60,000 nt of DNA from Owenia fusiformis (lineage: Eukaryota > Annelida > Polychaeta > Sabellida > Oweniidae). This document shows positions 1-13,000 of the stretch, piece by piece (the first letter of the stretch is position 1; each line of letters opens with the position of its first letter). The notes under the pieces were generated by a model. The model saw nothing but the letters and a program-made list of their open reading frames with translations, was not told where the DNA came from and made no database searches. The stretch is from assembly GCA_903813345.2 (NCBI GenBank), contig CAIIXF020000002.1, positions 26,917,223 through 26,977,222 of the forward strand, given 5' to 3'. The position numbers and the translations under genes are program-made.

Positions 1-186
1 TCCCTGGCCCATGGGATTATAGTTTCTTATATGTGTGAAAACATTACTTTGATAAATTTTTAATTTTAATGTATTCCTATTCATATTGTCTAAAATTGCC
101 GCTAATGTTTTTTTTATAAAATTTGGCAATCAATTGCATGTCTTATATTGTTTACTAAAGGAATAAATTTATGTATAAAAAAAAAA

Positions 187-989
187 ATCGATGTAGGCAA
201 TATATCATAGGTTCTTTAATGTATCAAAGGATGGCAGGATTTACTGGAAATGTCTATTGTTCTTCGATTTCAAGTGTTAATTGATATCTTATATTATTGC
301 CAGACCTGTTATTGTCTTCAGCTTAACCATACAACTGATGAAATCATCGAACTCAACCAGTCCTTCATTGTTGGTGTATCTCATCGCCACAGCACTAAAC
401 GTTGAGTTGCTCAGCTGATATTCTGTTCACATAGAAAATGTATATTGATTTTATGTCAGTTAATGTTCTTTATATGCTTTACAAATATTTAGATATTAAA
501 TTCTATATATAAAAACGATAGCGGTTTTAACACTTCAATTTTTTGTTCTTTGTTAATACTTCTGCATGTTGACATTAGAGGAAGTAAAATGTATGGACGA
601 GTTAAGGTCATTTACTAAATTCAATTTTACAATATATTTCCACATCATTTCTATTTCATCTTTCCATATCATTTACACTAACAAATATGGGTTCCTTCAC
701 CCTCAATGTATTTTGCTTAATGTTGCATCATACTCAGTCTTTTGAGGGCTGATCAAAGTTCATAACTGCTAAAGTGTCCACTGCCGTCAATATCTACCTT
801 GTTAAAAACTTGCTGAAACACAAAACCAACACTTTAATATCATTATGATTGTGATTTTCAGAAAAATGAGAATGATATTATACGTACGATTTATGGATGA
901 TTGAATTATTTTTCAAACGAAGGTATTTGACTGTCTATTCGTCAGATTGTGAATAATACTGTTCTATACTGTATTACAGGGGTTATCAT
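187..989 (-). pseudogene. Duplicated 3' end of the calpain gene, broken copy
   Basis: This is a direct-orientation copy of 33,493-34,294 in the calpain gene, covering two penta-EF-hand exons and the introns around them. The copied exons are 734-812 and 306-422, with the same splice borders as the parent. In the first, the parent Arg codon CGA (34,064-34,066) is TGA (753-755), so the reading frame stops inside the EF-hand helix just after the calcium loop [13 protein letters not shown]. The second exon stays open and differs from the parent by only four bases in about 130. No catalytic-domain exons lie upstream (above 989) and no exon 17 equivalent is seen below 187. I infer a segmental duplicate that cannot encode a calpain. 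The window edge hides anything further left. Confidence 0.85.
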
Positions 990-1225
990 CAATCTGGTTA
1001 TGTATAGCGATTTAAAAAACATCAAATTTGCCATCGTCTGACCTATAATAATCGATGAAAAGCTCCAAAATACATGAAATATAAACAAGCTTTTTTAAAA
1101 ACGAGCTGTCCATTGGGAATTCGGTGTAGTCGAACCTTGAGGAACTCGAGAGTATCCTATGCTTACTCTTAATTCTTATCGTACCTAATTACTAATCGAG
1201 TTTCTCCATTTGGGTAAATACGAGC

Positions 1226-2317
1226 CGAGGGGTGATTCAAAAGTAATGGACAAAATTTTATAGGCATACTAAATTTCACCCAATCAGTCTAATTTTTTCA
1301 CAGTGAATAGATCAATCAATTCTCTACTTTGTGTCGAATTCTCATTTAAATGCATTTGAAATTGTTTCAGCTATGCATAACCATGGTAACAAGGGTAAGC
1401 ATGGGTGGAATTGGTTTTTTAATGATAATTGAATGTTTTTGTCATTTTTGCTTGATTTCGTTTTAATGACTCAATTACCACACATGATATGTCTAACAAG
1501 CATGGTAATGCAATTGTCAAGCAAGACTCACATGCCCATGTGTTTGCTGTTGAGTTCTAAATTCAGCAGCCAATTGTGCTATAACATCACAATGATATTT
1601 CTAAGAATGATGAGTCACAGTGAGTCAGAAAGTAGATCAGACTCTTAGACTCACACACATCCAAGAAATGTCTACTTTACAACAAATCAAAGTTAAGCAA
1701 AGGATTGTTATTGAATATTTGGTAGCTACTGGAGAGACAAGGCAGGCAGTTGTCAAGAAAATAAAAGAGACACATGGAGACAAGGCCTTGTCAAGGCAAG
1801 CCATTGAGCGATGGTACAAAGACTTTAGTGAAGGGGATACGAGAGTCTTAGATCTAAAGCGATCTGGAAGGCCCAAGACAATATCAATTTATTTCGATTA
1901 TTTTTTGTATAACGCATGGAAAGTAACTTTAAAAATTGAGCAATGTCATTAGTGTTGTGATAATAACGTCCCTTATACCTATTTATTACAGGTCATGTAG
2001 ACCATGGGCATGTGAGTCTTGCTTGACAATTGCATTACCATGCTTGTTAGACATATCATGTGTGGTAATTGAGTCATTAAAACGAAATCAAGCAAAAATG
2101 ACAAAAACATTCAATTATCATTAAAAAACCAATTCCACCCATGCTTACCCTTGTTACCATGGTTACGCATAGCTGAAACAATTTCAGTTGCATTTAAATG
2201 AGAATTCGACACAAAGTAGAGAATTGATTGATCTATTCACTGTGAAAAAATTAGACTGGTTGGGTGAAATTTAGTATGCCTATAAAATTTTGTCCATTAC
2301 TTTTGAATCACCCCTCG
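1226..2317. mobile_element. Mariner-family foldback element with 315-bp inverted repeats
   Basis: The left arm 1,226-1,540 is the reverse complement of the right arm 2,003-2,317. The ends read CGAGGGGTGATTCAAAAG. A TA follows the right end; the left flank (TACGAGC) is not a clean TA duplication. The arms enclose about 460 bp with a transposase N-terminus only (see 1,668-1,952). The catalytic DDE/DDD region is absent, so the element is non-autonomous. Confidence 0.8.
1668..1952 (+). pseudogene. Mariner transposase, N-terminal helix-turn-helix remnant
   Basis: Frame beginning MSTLQQIKVKQRIVIEYLVA (residue 1 at 1,668). It has the pattern of the mariner/SETMAR helix-turn-helix domain: RIVIEYLVATGETRQAVVKK, then LSRQAIERWYKDFSEG and the GRPKT linker that precedes the catalytic domain in the family. 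After about 70 residues the similarity ends and the frame stops at 1,952. No catalytic acidic triad follows before the right inverted repeat. An upstream ATG at 1,620 is in frame, but the family start is better matched by 1,668. Confidence 0.7.
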
Positions 2318-4700
2318 TATATATCTTATTACCTCACATCAAAACAGATCATAAACAATAGCTATAGGGTTTCTAGAGGGTGGAATTCATCAACTTTTGA
2401 GGGGAGTGTACAACGGTATCAGATCGTACCCTGCGCGCAGAGTCTAGTTATAAACTACTGCTCAAGACGAAGCTCTCTTTTGAGAAGCGAAGAACGAATG
2501 CAAAGGGTAATCAGATCGGATAGTAAGAATATATTGGAGTCATGCACTGGGAAGTTATGGATACACTGAATATCCTGAGGGAATGAAATACATTCACTTG
2601 GATATGGAATATATTTCCGGTCGTTATGTCCTTGAAACCTCGTTAGGTATGGAATACATAAGGGTTGCACTTGGAGGTTTGGGATACAGGGAATGTCCGG
2701 AGGGATATTCAATATATCTTCCCGAAGGCCCGAAGAGACCAGGGTGAGATATGTTCGAGGGATGTATCCTGTATCAGAACCGACCGTGCATATAGAGGTT
2801 GGGAGGGATTCAATGTGGGGAGGAACAATATGATATACTATCACGAGGAATAAACTCACATTTAATCCCGACCAGTGAATAAACTTTTATCCCATGATAT
2901 TCATGACTCTCTTCATAAAATCCTTAGTTCCAAATTCATATCTGATTTTTGTATAAAACAACAAAATATGACTTGCTGTATGACATTTTGAAATATGAAA
3001 AATCTCTTGTATAACATAAACACACCAACATAAAAAAAGTAACAATACGTAAACATGTCCATCACAGGACATATCCGACTATCCACTTATTCGTGTAAGT
3101 ATCATAGATTGATAATAATGATCTTAAAAAGATGGCAGGCAATATGGTTCATACCCATGACAAGAAGAAGAAGAATATCAATGTACCGATTTTAATTATT
3201 TTTCTCTGGTGGGTACATAAGACATTGATCGTTGACGTAAGGGTGATAATTGAGCATGAATTCGATCTGTTTTTTCTTGAGGACATTGTAAATTAACATT
3301 TCGGCCTATGGCAAAATAATTGTGGTGTGCCTTCACAACAATTTTACCGCTCACCCAGTCGAAAGGGTGAATATGGAAGTATTTCGCTACACAATTCAGA
3401 GAGAATGGATCAGTTTCTATTAACAATATTTATCAAATGTCAATAGTCCATTTTACTGACGAGTTGAAAAAAGTCTTTCTGGAATTAAATTCATTTTTCC
3501 CTCGAGATCGTCAATATGAGACGGGACTATGGTTAGCTACCTTCACTTTCTTTTTTAATTCAATATAAATTAAATAGTTCATTATCACGGTGTATCAATT
3601 TCAGTCTGGAGAGTCAAGTTATCACCTTGACAACTGTTTAACAAGCGACCTTGGATGCAGTGACTGGTGATATAATGCACTGCATTTATACAAAATACCG
3701 CTAACTGGATCTTTATTTCTACATCTTCGTTCACTCGGCTCCCGTCGGTTGCGCAGTGAAGACCGAGCGTGCGAAGATGTTATTTCTAAGTATCACGAGT
3801 GTTTCATGTTAATGTACTTTTAATGATGATAAATCATTTTTTATAATTGTTAATCTAACATGATCTTATATCATTAAGCCGATATTAATTACCAAAACTA
3901 TATATATGATCTTACGAGAAACTTATGGTTATTTCAAGCCGCTTAATGATTGGCAATCACATTTGTACTCTCAAATCTTTGACCTCTTCTCAAAATAATA
4001 GCTCGGATAGAATTTATCAAGATCCGCTGTATCTGATCTATCATTGTCAGGAAGCAAAGTGTTTGCTGGATATGTACAGCAATTTCCATTAAATTTACAT
4101 CAAATGATTTGAGCTTCTATAAGCATTGTTGAAGTTTAAACAATACCTTAATTTAGTGATTGGAATAAAAAAATATATTAACATATGCGAAGAAGCATAT
4201 ACATGAAATGTCCCTGCCCTTGTACCACCTTGGACTAGTTAACCTGGGTCAGTGATCAATAAGCCAATAGCTTCACAAAATAAACATTTGACAATAGACT
4301 AATATGAAAAATGGGAGAATAATTAGACATAATTATTAGTAAAAGTACACTTATATACATGCGTTCATTTCCCTTTGTATTTGACGATAAGGATTATTGG
4401 AACAAGGATTGAAGGTAAATTTACTTTGATAACATGTTTTGTTAATTTTATTACATTAAATTTCATTTAAAATTCAGAAATGACCGCCTATATACAACTA
4501 AAATTTCTAACTTGCGCAGCCGGTATGCGGAAGACATATGATCTTTTATTTTGTGATATATGTTCTAAAATCCCCAAGATGTCTCAAAATATCGTGAAAT
4601 AGCAATATGGAGCATATGTTATGTATTACTAAATAAACTGCTTGTATTGATCTATATGATCAAATTATATTACATTTTATTGTAAAGCCAACCATTTGTT
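2318..4700. other. No gene recognised
   Basis: AT-rich sequence between the mariner foldback and gene A. A 134-codon minus-strand frame (2,455-2,859) has no recognisable domain and lies in a stretch of degenerate GGATAT-like motifs. 2,414-2,510 is repeated in inverted form near 43,196-43,290. Around 3,720-3,780 a pair of complementary CATCTTCG/CGAAGATG segments could form a weak hairpin. Confidence 0.5.
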
Positions 4701-4726
4701 ACACCCTCTTCTTTCTTTCAGATAGT

Positions 4727-7076
4727 ATGGCTTGCAGATTTCACCTTGGTAAGTGAGCCTTGAAATGTTTTCTCAATCAATAAATTTTTATGTTCTTGTT
4801 AAAAACAACATGCAACGTTTTTTGAATTATATATAACATTCAAACTTCGAAACTAAAAAGATACATGCTTTCGATAAGTCTCGGGTGTTTTAGATTGAGT
4901 AAAGGTCATACATTGCATCAACCATCTTCGATTCTATTTACATTGTACTTTATAGCATTTAATACATATTGTGCGGTCGAAATGTAGCTTTGGTATCCCG
5001 TCGATATCGTATTTAATGTGTCTCAAACTTCAATGGGAGTTTTTGATAATGTTATTGTTTTTCAAGCAAGAATTTAACATTGAAAATCATAACTGCTCAA
5101 AAAGTGTATAGATTCAGTTTGATTTTGATATTATTTGTTCGGTATATTGACAATTTTTCGATAATTATCCGATAAAGAAGAAATTTAAAAAAGATATTAC
5201 TTAATATTTTTCGTCAAAGACAGAATATCCTAAACAGCGCATTTTATTTCAAAATGGCCGCCGAAAAATTGAGTGGAAAAATGAAGTATCGAACGGTCAC
5301 GTGACCGTTCACGAGAATTTAAACTGGATGATTTTCTTTCGGTAACTTGATTTTATTCATTAAAAATGTCTATTCAACTTTCATCATTTTAATGTATTCG
5401 ACTGTACTTTTCCAATAATAGTGAATTTTTCTCCGAACCGCTTTTATAACTTGTCTTGCTAAATTTAAACTTAATATATTTTCTTAATTGTTTCAATACA
5501 CAATTGAAAAGTGGACAAACTTTGTAATGATCCTAAAAACAGTCTGTCAGTAAAGCTTTAATGCTTTAATTTTAAAAAAGTAATATTATTAAAATGGCTA
5601 AATAGTATATTTAGTATTACATTCCGTGAACGCGCAATTAAAGAGCAGCATTTGCTTAACACCAAAACTCAAACCTTAATTTAGGGTCATATGGTCTAGG
5701 ATTATTCATTCATTATTCACACACGCATCATACCCATTTTTCTTAAACGTGATGAGAAACCCAGGCAGAATTGGACGGCTTATGATCAAAATATTTAGAA
5801 ATCCTATAATTCATGTGTGGAAATGTCGCCATTTTTTATTTCAGCTCTAACTCTTCTGATGTATGCCTTCGGGGCGCCAATATCAGGTATTATCCTATAA
5901 ATCCTATCCTATTTGTACGTAAATGTTGAGTATAATGTTTAAACTGTATCAAAATTAAACATATTTCGTTCATTGATATATCCAACTCGCAGAATAGTGT
6001 TCACAAGAATTTCGAAGACATTATAAACTTGTATAATACTCGGTTTGTTCGAGTTTGCACATAAACCTCGATTGTGTACTTGATTGTGTGGTTCCATTCA
6101 CGTCACGTCCCTTCCTTTAATAAATTAAGGTGATCCGATCCATTGTCCCTCTGAAGGTTGGCTGACGGAGACACTGCTGAACCTAGACAATATGAATCCT
6201 GAAATCATACAGGTAGGGTTGGATTTTTTAAGATAGTACCACTCGAAATACAACTTATCGATAATTTGTACATTTCGAATAATTTAATGTAAACAGCATT
6301 TGATCTTTTCATAGTATTAACAGTGAGTAAACGCAACGTCAGCATATCACATATCACTACGTCCTTCCGTATCAAGTCAAGTGCAAGTCAAGTTGGATTT
6401 GTCCTTCTTCCAGTGCATCCTTTTTTCTAACTGATTGTATCCATTTTGATTCGAATTCAACTCTCTTAAAATTCGAAACGTTTGAATTACGTAACCTTCT
6501 CTGGGAGTAGTATTATGGGTGTCGACTTTTGGCTTGCAACCGAAGATACTTCGAGAAAAGCTGGAGATTTTCTTTGCAAACGAAGTTGGCCGAGGGGATT
6601 GTGACGACCATCAAGATTCAGTCTTCATTTTAAACTTTTTCTGGGAGTTGTCATTCACATTTGACTTCACTGGATGGTGTCATTTAATCTTAATTATCTA
6701 GTATCTACATCCTCGTAGCATTATGGTCTTTCTATTTTATACGATTTTATTAACGTTTTCACAAGTTTCAAACTCGGAAGTAATACTTTGCCAAAAGGTG
6801 ACGTCGGCCAATAGGTGGCGGGATTCTGTTTTAGTAATTATCCTCCGCGTAACAACCAATCGGAATTGCCGAATTCCTGGAACTACTTTCTTCACGAAGT
6901 TCGTTCGTGATCTGGCTAGGCTCTTCATACTTTCTGAAACCATCGATCGCGTAGTCTAGCTTAATTTTCACTGTCTTTTTCCTCGCGTTTATGTCGGATA
7001 TCGTAGTTTATTTCACTCACAAACGGGATTAAAACTATTGCAGAATATCAGTGACAATGTTGAGATGTATAAGTCG
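4727..7076 (+). CDS. Gene A exons 1-4: signal peptide and mature N-terminus
   Basis: Exon 1 (4,727-4,748) and exon 2 (5,845-5,886) join as MACRFHLALTLLMYAFGAPI: a basic start, a hydrophobic core and small residues at the end, typical of a cleaved signal peptide. Exon 3 (6,130-6,212) begins GDPIHCPSEGW and ends at CAG|GTAGGG. Exon 4 (7,044-7,076) is only 11 codons, NISDNVEMYKS, with strong cag| and |GTAAGT borders. Phases are 1, 1, 0, 0. The short exon is supported by splice sites and phase only. Confidence 0.7.
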
Positions 7077-10000
7077 GTAAGTTGAGCTATATTTCGAGTA
7101 GATAACCGAACGTCAGATTCTCATAATCGGGGAAAATATTTCTGCCATTTTGGAACAAAGGACCAGTGAGATATCTCCAACTTTGTCCCAACATTGCAGC
7201 TTATGATTTAGCCATCGGCGATTTATTTCTGGTTTATTTTATTTGTTGCAATATTAATTTAATGTGTTCAGAAAGCCGCAAATATTTATCGGATATTTTT
7301 CGTGTATTTCGAACCTAAAACTTCGACTAAATTAGGGCATACAATTTGAGCAAATGTTTAACTTGATCTCGGAAAGTTTGGCAAGAATATGCATTCTTTT
7401 TCCGTTGATGTAATTGGACATCGGCTATTAGTTTTAAGTTATTTTCGTGAATTACATCTTTGTCAAGGATCTGTCAAAGACCCGCACACTTTTACTGAAT
7501 ATTTTTCGTCTATTTTGTTTGTAAACCTCGAGCTAATTTCGTGATTCACGTGTTCGCCATATTGCTATTATAATCTGAAAGGCTGTGAGCAAAACTTAAA
7601 CCTTTCAGTCAATCTATCAGCTTTATCTTTAGCCATCCATGATTTCATTTAGGGTTACTGGGACATTATCTCATTAAGTAACTTATTGGGGAACTTTTGA
7701 ATACTTTGATCACATATATCTGGTGAATATTGAGAAGTAAACTTGTGATCTTTTATGGAATGTTGAATCCACACAACAGGCAATTTCAGCATACTGAATT
7801 TTCTGTTGGAATCATTTTCGCATTCCATTATCCAAATACGTTCGCGATATCATACCTTTTATCAAAGCATATATTACATGTGCTGATTATAAACCCAAAT
7901 TGCTCTTTCAGTTACAGCAGACTGTGACATTGCATATTTCATTCATTTGGGTCTGCACAAAGGCCTACATGTGTGTAATGTGCTGGCTATTTGGGACAAC
8001 TTATTGTATTGAGAGGCGACATAACTTGAAAAGCTTTTGATTCATGATATCGGACATACATGTACATAGTAGTGGTAGTCATATAGTTGCCCGGGTTAAT
8101 TAGTGTACATACATTAGTATTTTGTTCTCTAGTATTTTGTGATTTGCCGGAAATTCGCGCATTTGTTTAAAAGCTTTAATCACCAAATCATGGTCTTGTA
8201 ATTTTGTGATCATTGTATCGATAACATCAGAAATTCTAATATTTTGTCTATTATCAATATGGACAGTCAAAGCATACATTGTTAATATAACGTTCCATCA
8301 TACAATTAGAACATATAATTAGAAAATACCAACTTTTGTACAAAGGACCAATAAATTAGTTTTGTTTTATTAGTTATAGAAATTAACACGCTTGTTTTAT
8401 GTTGAGTTATTTGCTGAGGAGAGTTAATTATCCTATTATGTCACCAGAGTGACATATAAGTCAGGTTCTGTTATATTTCCATTTGGGCAGCCTACTGCCA
8501 GTATGGAATATCGTTAAGTGCTGCCATCTTTCAATCAATGCAGTCTACTGCTTGATAGTCATTTACTTATTGCCAACAGTGACATAGTGAGGTGCTGCCA
8601 TCTTTCAATTAAGATAGTTCATACATGGAAACCTGACATGTTATAGTGCTGCCCTCTTTACCAAACTAAGTCCATTCCAAAGGAACCAAAATTAACAGAG
8701 TATTAATTGCATAACACAACAATGGTAACTTGAATGTTAGGTTGAACTCTTATATATTTTCAATAGTAATTTCCTGATCTATTCCCGCTCGCCAACTATG
8801 ATTAAACGGGTCAGGTCATTACAGTACCATGAATGTGAAGAGGACGTCTCTAATTGGTCAAAGAGAGACTCGGCATTTTCCGTCAGATTGAAGCGGCAAA
8901 ATTTCGTTGTATGGCTTACCTTCAGTTGTATGGCTTACCTTCGGCTGCATGGCCCAACCTCGATTGAATGTTAAATATGCTGTCCGGTAGTTCCCGTAGA
9001 ATTATGGTTGGAGACTCCAGAAAAGTTTCCCATAGATGGCCATTATAACATTTTAGCCTGTATCTTATTAACGATTAGTATCCAAGCCTAGCGCAACAGT
9101 GTTCGGGAGAGAGACTCGCCTAGCCTGCTATAACAAAGTCAATCTTACCGTGGGTTGTCCACCGGATTTTTGAGAGAAATAAACTTGAAGACACTAACCC
9201 CCTCTATCGTCAGATTTCTTAGAGAATTCTGGTAAAATCATCAAGGTCAAAATCACTCGGCCGCCAGCTTAAAATGAGATTTCCAACAGAACTTTGACAT
9301 GTTTTCAGATAAATTAGGACCTACCTTATAAATATTTAGTCCCGATTCACTTCCCAAACGCCAGATGGCGCTCTAATGGAGTAGGGAAGGAGAAAAATGA
9401 ATTTTTATACAGAAAACCAAATCACCTTACCAAATGTCCTTACACAGGACTATATCCTATAATCCTCTAGGGCTTAATACTTCCCTGTTTAGTATCAATA
9501 ACGACTTAAGGTCAGACATATCAATTGCCTGGATTTCTACATATGGACAGAGATGTGAATTTTTAAACTTAATGAGCAATATTAGTATTTACCTACATGT
9601 TGCAAAGGCCTGTGGCCAAATGCTAAAACTTCGTGAAATTTTTCTATATAAGTGATTTACATGTATTTATAGTGTCCTGTAGGTCGTTATCGGCCTGGGG
9701 TGTTTTAATTGTATTTTATATGTTTTATAACTCATGACACTTTAATAAAATAAATAAATAAATCCCCAGTGAGTAAAGGTGTAAAAGGACAATCGGGAAA
9801 GGGACTGCAATACCTTGAAGGATGTGTTCACGTGCTCGTATTCAAGTGGTACGTGTGCTTATATTTGAGGCATGCATATATATTACTCGTATTCCTGGCG
9901 TACGATTGCTTGTATAGGTTGTTTTTTGCCCCTATTCAAGGTGTTCGTATGCGTGTATTACAGTCGTGCGTCTGCTTCTATAACAGACCTGCATGTGCTC

Positions 10001-13000
10001 GTATTCCAGGCGTATGCATGCTGATTTTTCAGGCGTATATGTGCTCGTATTCCAGGCGTATGCATGCTGATTTTTCAGGCGTATATGTGCTCGTATTCCA
10101 GGCGTATGCATGCTGATTTTTCAGGCGTATATGTGCTCGTATTCCAGGCGTATGCATGCTGATTTTTCAGGCGTATATGTGCTCGTATTCCAGGCGTATA
10201 TGTGCTCGTGTATCTACATTGATGCACAAACCTATCTATTTCAGAGAGAATTGACACTACTTAGGGATTGTCCTGCTCCAGATGCAATTAAAAAGTGTAT
10301 CATCGTGGCTTTAAAACAAAGCGAACGAGTAGCGTTGGAAGAAAGAAAAAACATGAAGAAAATCAAAAGCTTTATGAAACCTACTGGAGCCTCGAAACTT
10401 TCAAAAGCACTTAAACAACTGATGGGTAAGCTATAATCATATCACATCATTCTTCAGTTATTGACATATTTGTATGTAGCTGTAGCTTACAGGTATGGGC
10501 AAAAACGATAATTGATTTTTTTAAATTACATGAATTCTGCTATTCTACCACAAAAAACAATCATACTTTCTACAATTTTAGCCCTATCATCTTGGAATAT
10601 TGATAATAATGCCAATACAATGTTTATATATTATCCAGACACTCCAGTTTCCCGAATTAATGAAAGAATTCCAAGATATTAATTTTTCTTTGACAATATA
10701 CGACGGTAAGGAAGTTACGACGTTCACCCATAAGATCGGTCCTTCTCTGCTTTCATAGCAGCTCATGCAATGGAGTACTCTTGGGCCAAGGATGCGTTCA
10801 TCATGACATTGTTACTTCTCCACAAAGTCAATCGGGTCACCAACCCCCAAAGCCTAACCACGTCGGAAAAGAAAGTATTTTCAGTGAGCATATGCATCAA
10901 ATACGTCTATTGAGTTGAAGTCGCCACTTTCAGTCTTTCAAAAGACAACCATTTAAGGAAACACGTACTGTAAGACGTAAGTAAGTGAATCCGGGGGTAC
11001 CATAAACTTCTTAACAAGCATTTGGATTGTTAACATTTATACAAGTCATGTATATTTATACATTTATACATGCCCTACAATGTCAACATATTGTTTCCAC
11101 GTCCATGCCAACCTAATTAAAAAGTATTTTGGACTGGTAAACATGCCTCTCTTGCCTGATTGACTGATTCAAATAAGTTGTGAAAATCTCTATGAGGATA
11201 GAATAAAGCAGCATATTTATACACACATCATTCTATATATACATTCATCTATAAACATTAATTTATGCGACTTTTTTAAAAACAAGCAAATGAAACACTA
11301 TACCATGGGCTTTCAACTAGAATTCTAATTGAAAGCCCATGACTATACTTACATGTATTTCGTCAAATTTTTGCGGAGGCAAATTTACTTTTTGCGCCAA
11401 ATTCGCTTAAAAGTTGCTAAATCTGCTTAAATGCTGCTAAATTGTGATATAGGTTTTGAAAATATTATCTAAAGAATATGAAGTAGAATTTCATTTTTTT
11501 ATTTCATGTGCATGCTCTTGGCAAGACTTTTAACTTTCTAATTACGTTAATAGATTCTCGAGCAGTGCTCGATTTTTTTCTAGGCAATTCCATCCACATA
11601 ATTGACCAGCTGAAAAATGTTCACATAGACATGGGTGGAATTACCTTGAAAACACTCGTGCTCTGTTTGTGAATCTGTTAACGTAATTAAAAAGTTTCAA
11701 GTTTTGCCAAGAGCATGCACATGAAATTAAACATGAAAAACTTCATCATTTTCCCTAAATAAATCATTTAAAACCTACATCACATTTTTTTTGATGCAAA
11801 CAGTTAAAGTGTACATCCATATATTTTGTCACTGTACGTTGTCGATGGTTAGGCGTGATTGTGAATGATCTTTATACTTTGCTATTTGTTCTAATAATTA
11901 CAGCATGAAAAAGTAGGAACATTTTTAGTAAGAGTTTTTTCTGGCGTTCAGCATTTTAGTGCATCACGGGCATTGCATCACTAAGCTTTCACCAAAATTC
12001 TCTTTGGGGAGAAGTAAAGCCTTACAAATTTATTCCTTTTTCTTTTTGCTCCAAGGGACAATTTTAGCCTCCATGGCCTGGAAACCCTAATACTGACCCA
12101 ACTAAAAGAAAAGATATTTATATTACCATTATCTCATAAATACGTTTAATGCTAAATCAACGTTAATAGTATAATATACGTGTTAAGTGAGGTAAGATCA
12201 AGACAATTTAAAGAAACAATGTCATGGGAAACGTCGTAAACCTCCTTGACGTCGTATATCTTCAAAGAAATCATCACCTACCACCCACAATAGACATCTT
12301 TATGACAATCAATCAATTAAAGTAACGACTCTTATTACGAATCTTAAAGAATATCATGATAAAAAAACCGCGATTCCATTAATAACTTTAGTAAAAATGA
12401 TAAGAATTATTGGAAACTAATAAGGCTGTTTCTTGGTAAAAGTGCTGATTCCCAAATTCCACCACTGTTTAATCAAAATCAACCGCAAATAACAGATAAC
12501 CTTGAGAAGGCAAATGCCTTCCTAAAGCTGTTTGCATCCAAAAATCATATGGATAATATCAATTTTGACCAATTACCTAATTTTCCTGACAGAACCAACT
12601 CTTTCCTCATTTCAGTTGCGACCAATCCAGATGAATTGATGAAATTAATTTTGTCACTTGACACTTCAAAAGCCTGTGGACCTGATATGATCACCAACAA
12701 AATGCTTAACCTCACAGCACACACAATATCAAGACCTCTATCTACCCTATTTAACAGACTATGTTCAAGAAATGTCTTTCCAGAACCATGGAAGGTGGGC
12801 ATAGTTTGTCCAATTTTCAAAAAAGGTGACAAGTCTGACATTAACAATTACCGCCCGATTACCTTATTAAATACTATATCCCAATTGTTTGAAAGGGTAA
12901 AAGCTGATCGAATTCGAACGCACTTGACCTCTAATAATTTACTTTATAAACACCAGGCAGGTTTTCTTCCTGGACATAGCACACAAGCCCAACTTTTGAC

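Noticed and set aside
2455-2859. 134-codon minus-strand frame
   Set aside because: No domain, no splice or promoter context, and composition follows degenerate GGATAT-like motifs.
9769-10116. 115-codon open frame with repeated aromatic motif (CSYSRRMHADFSG)
   Set aside because: It is the translation of the 46-bp minisatellite; no start context or homology, and the true exon begins after it.
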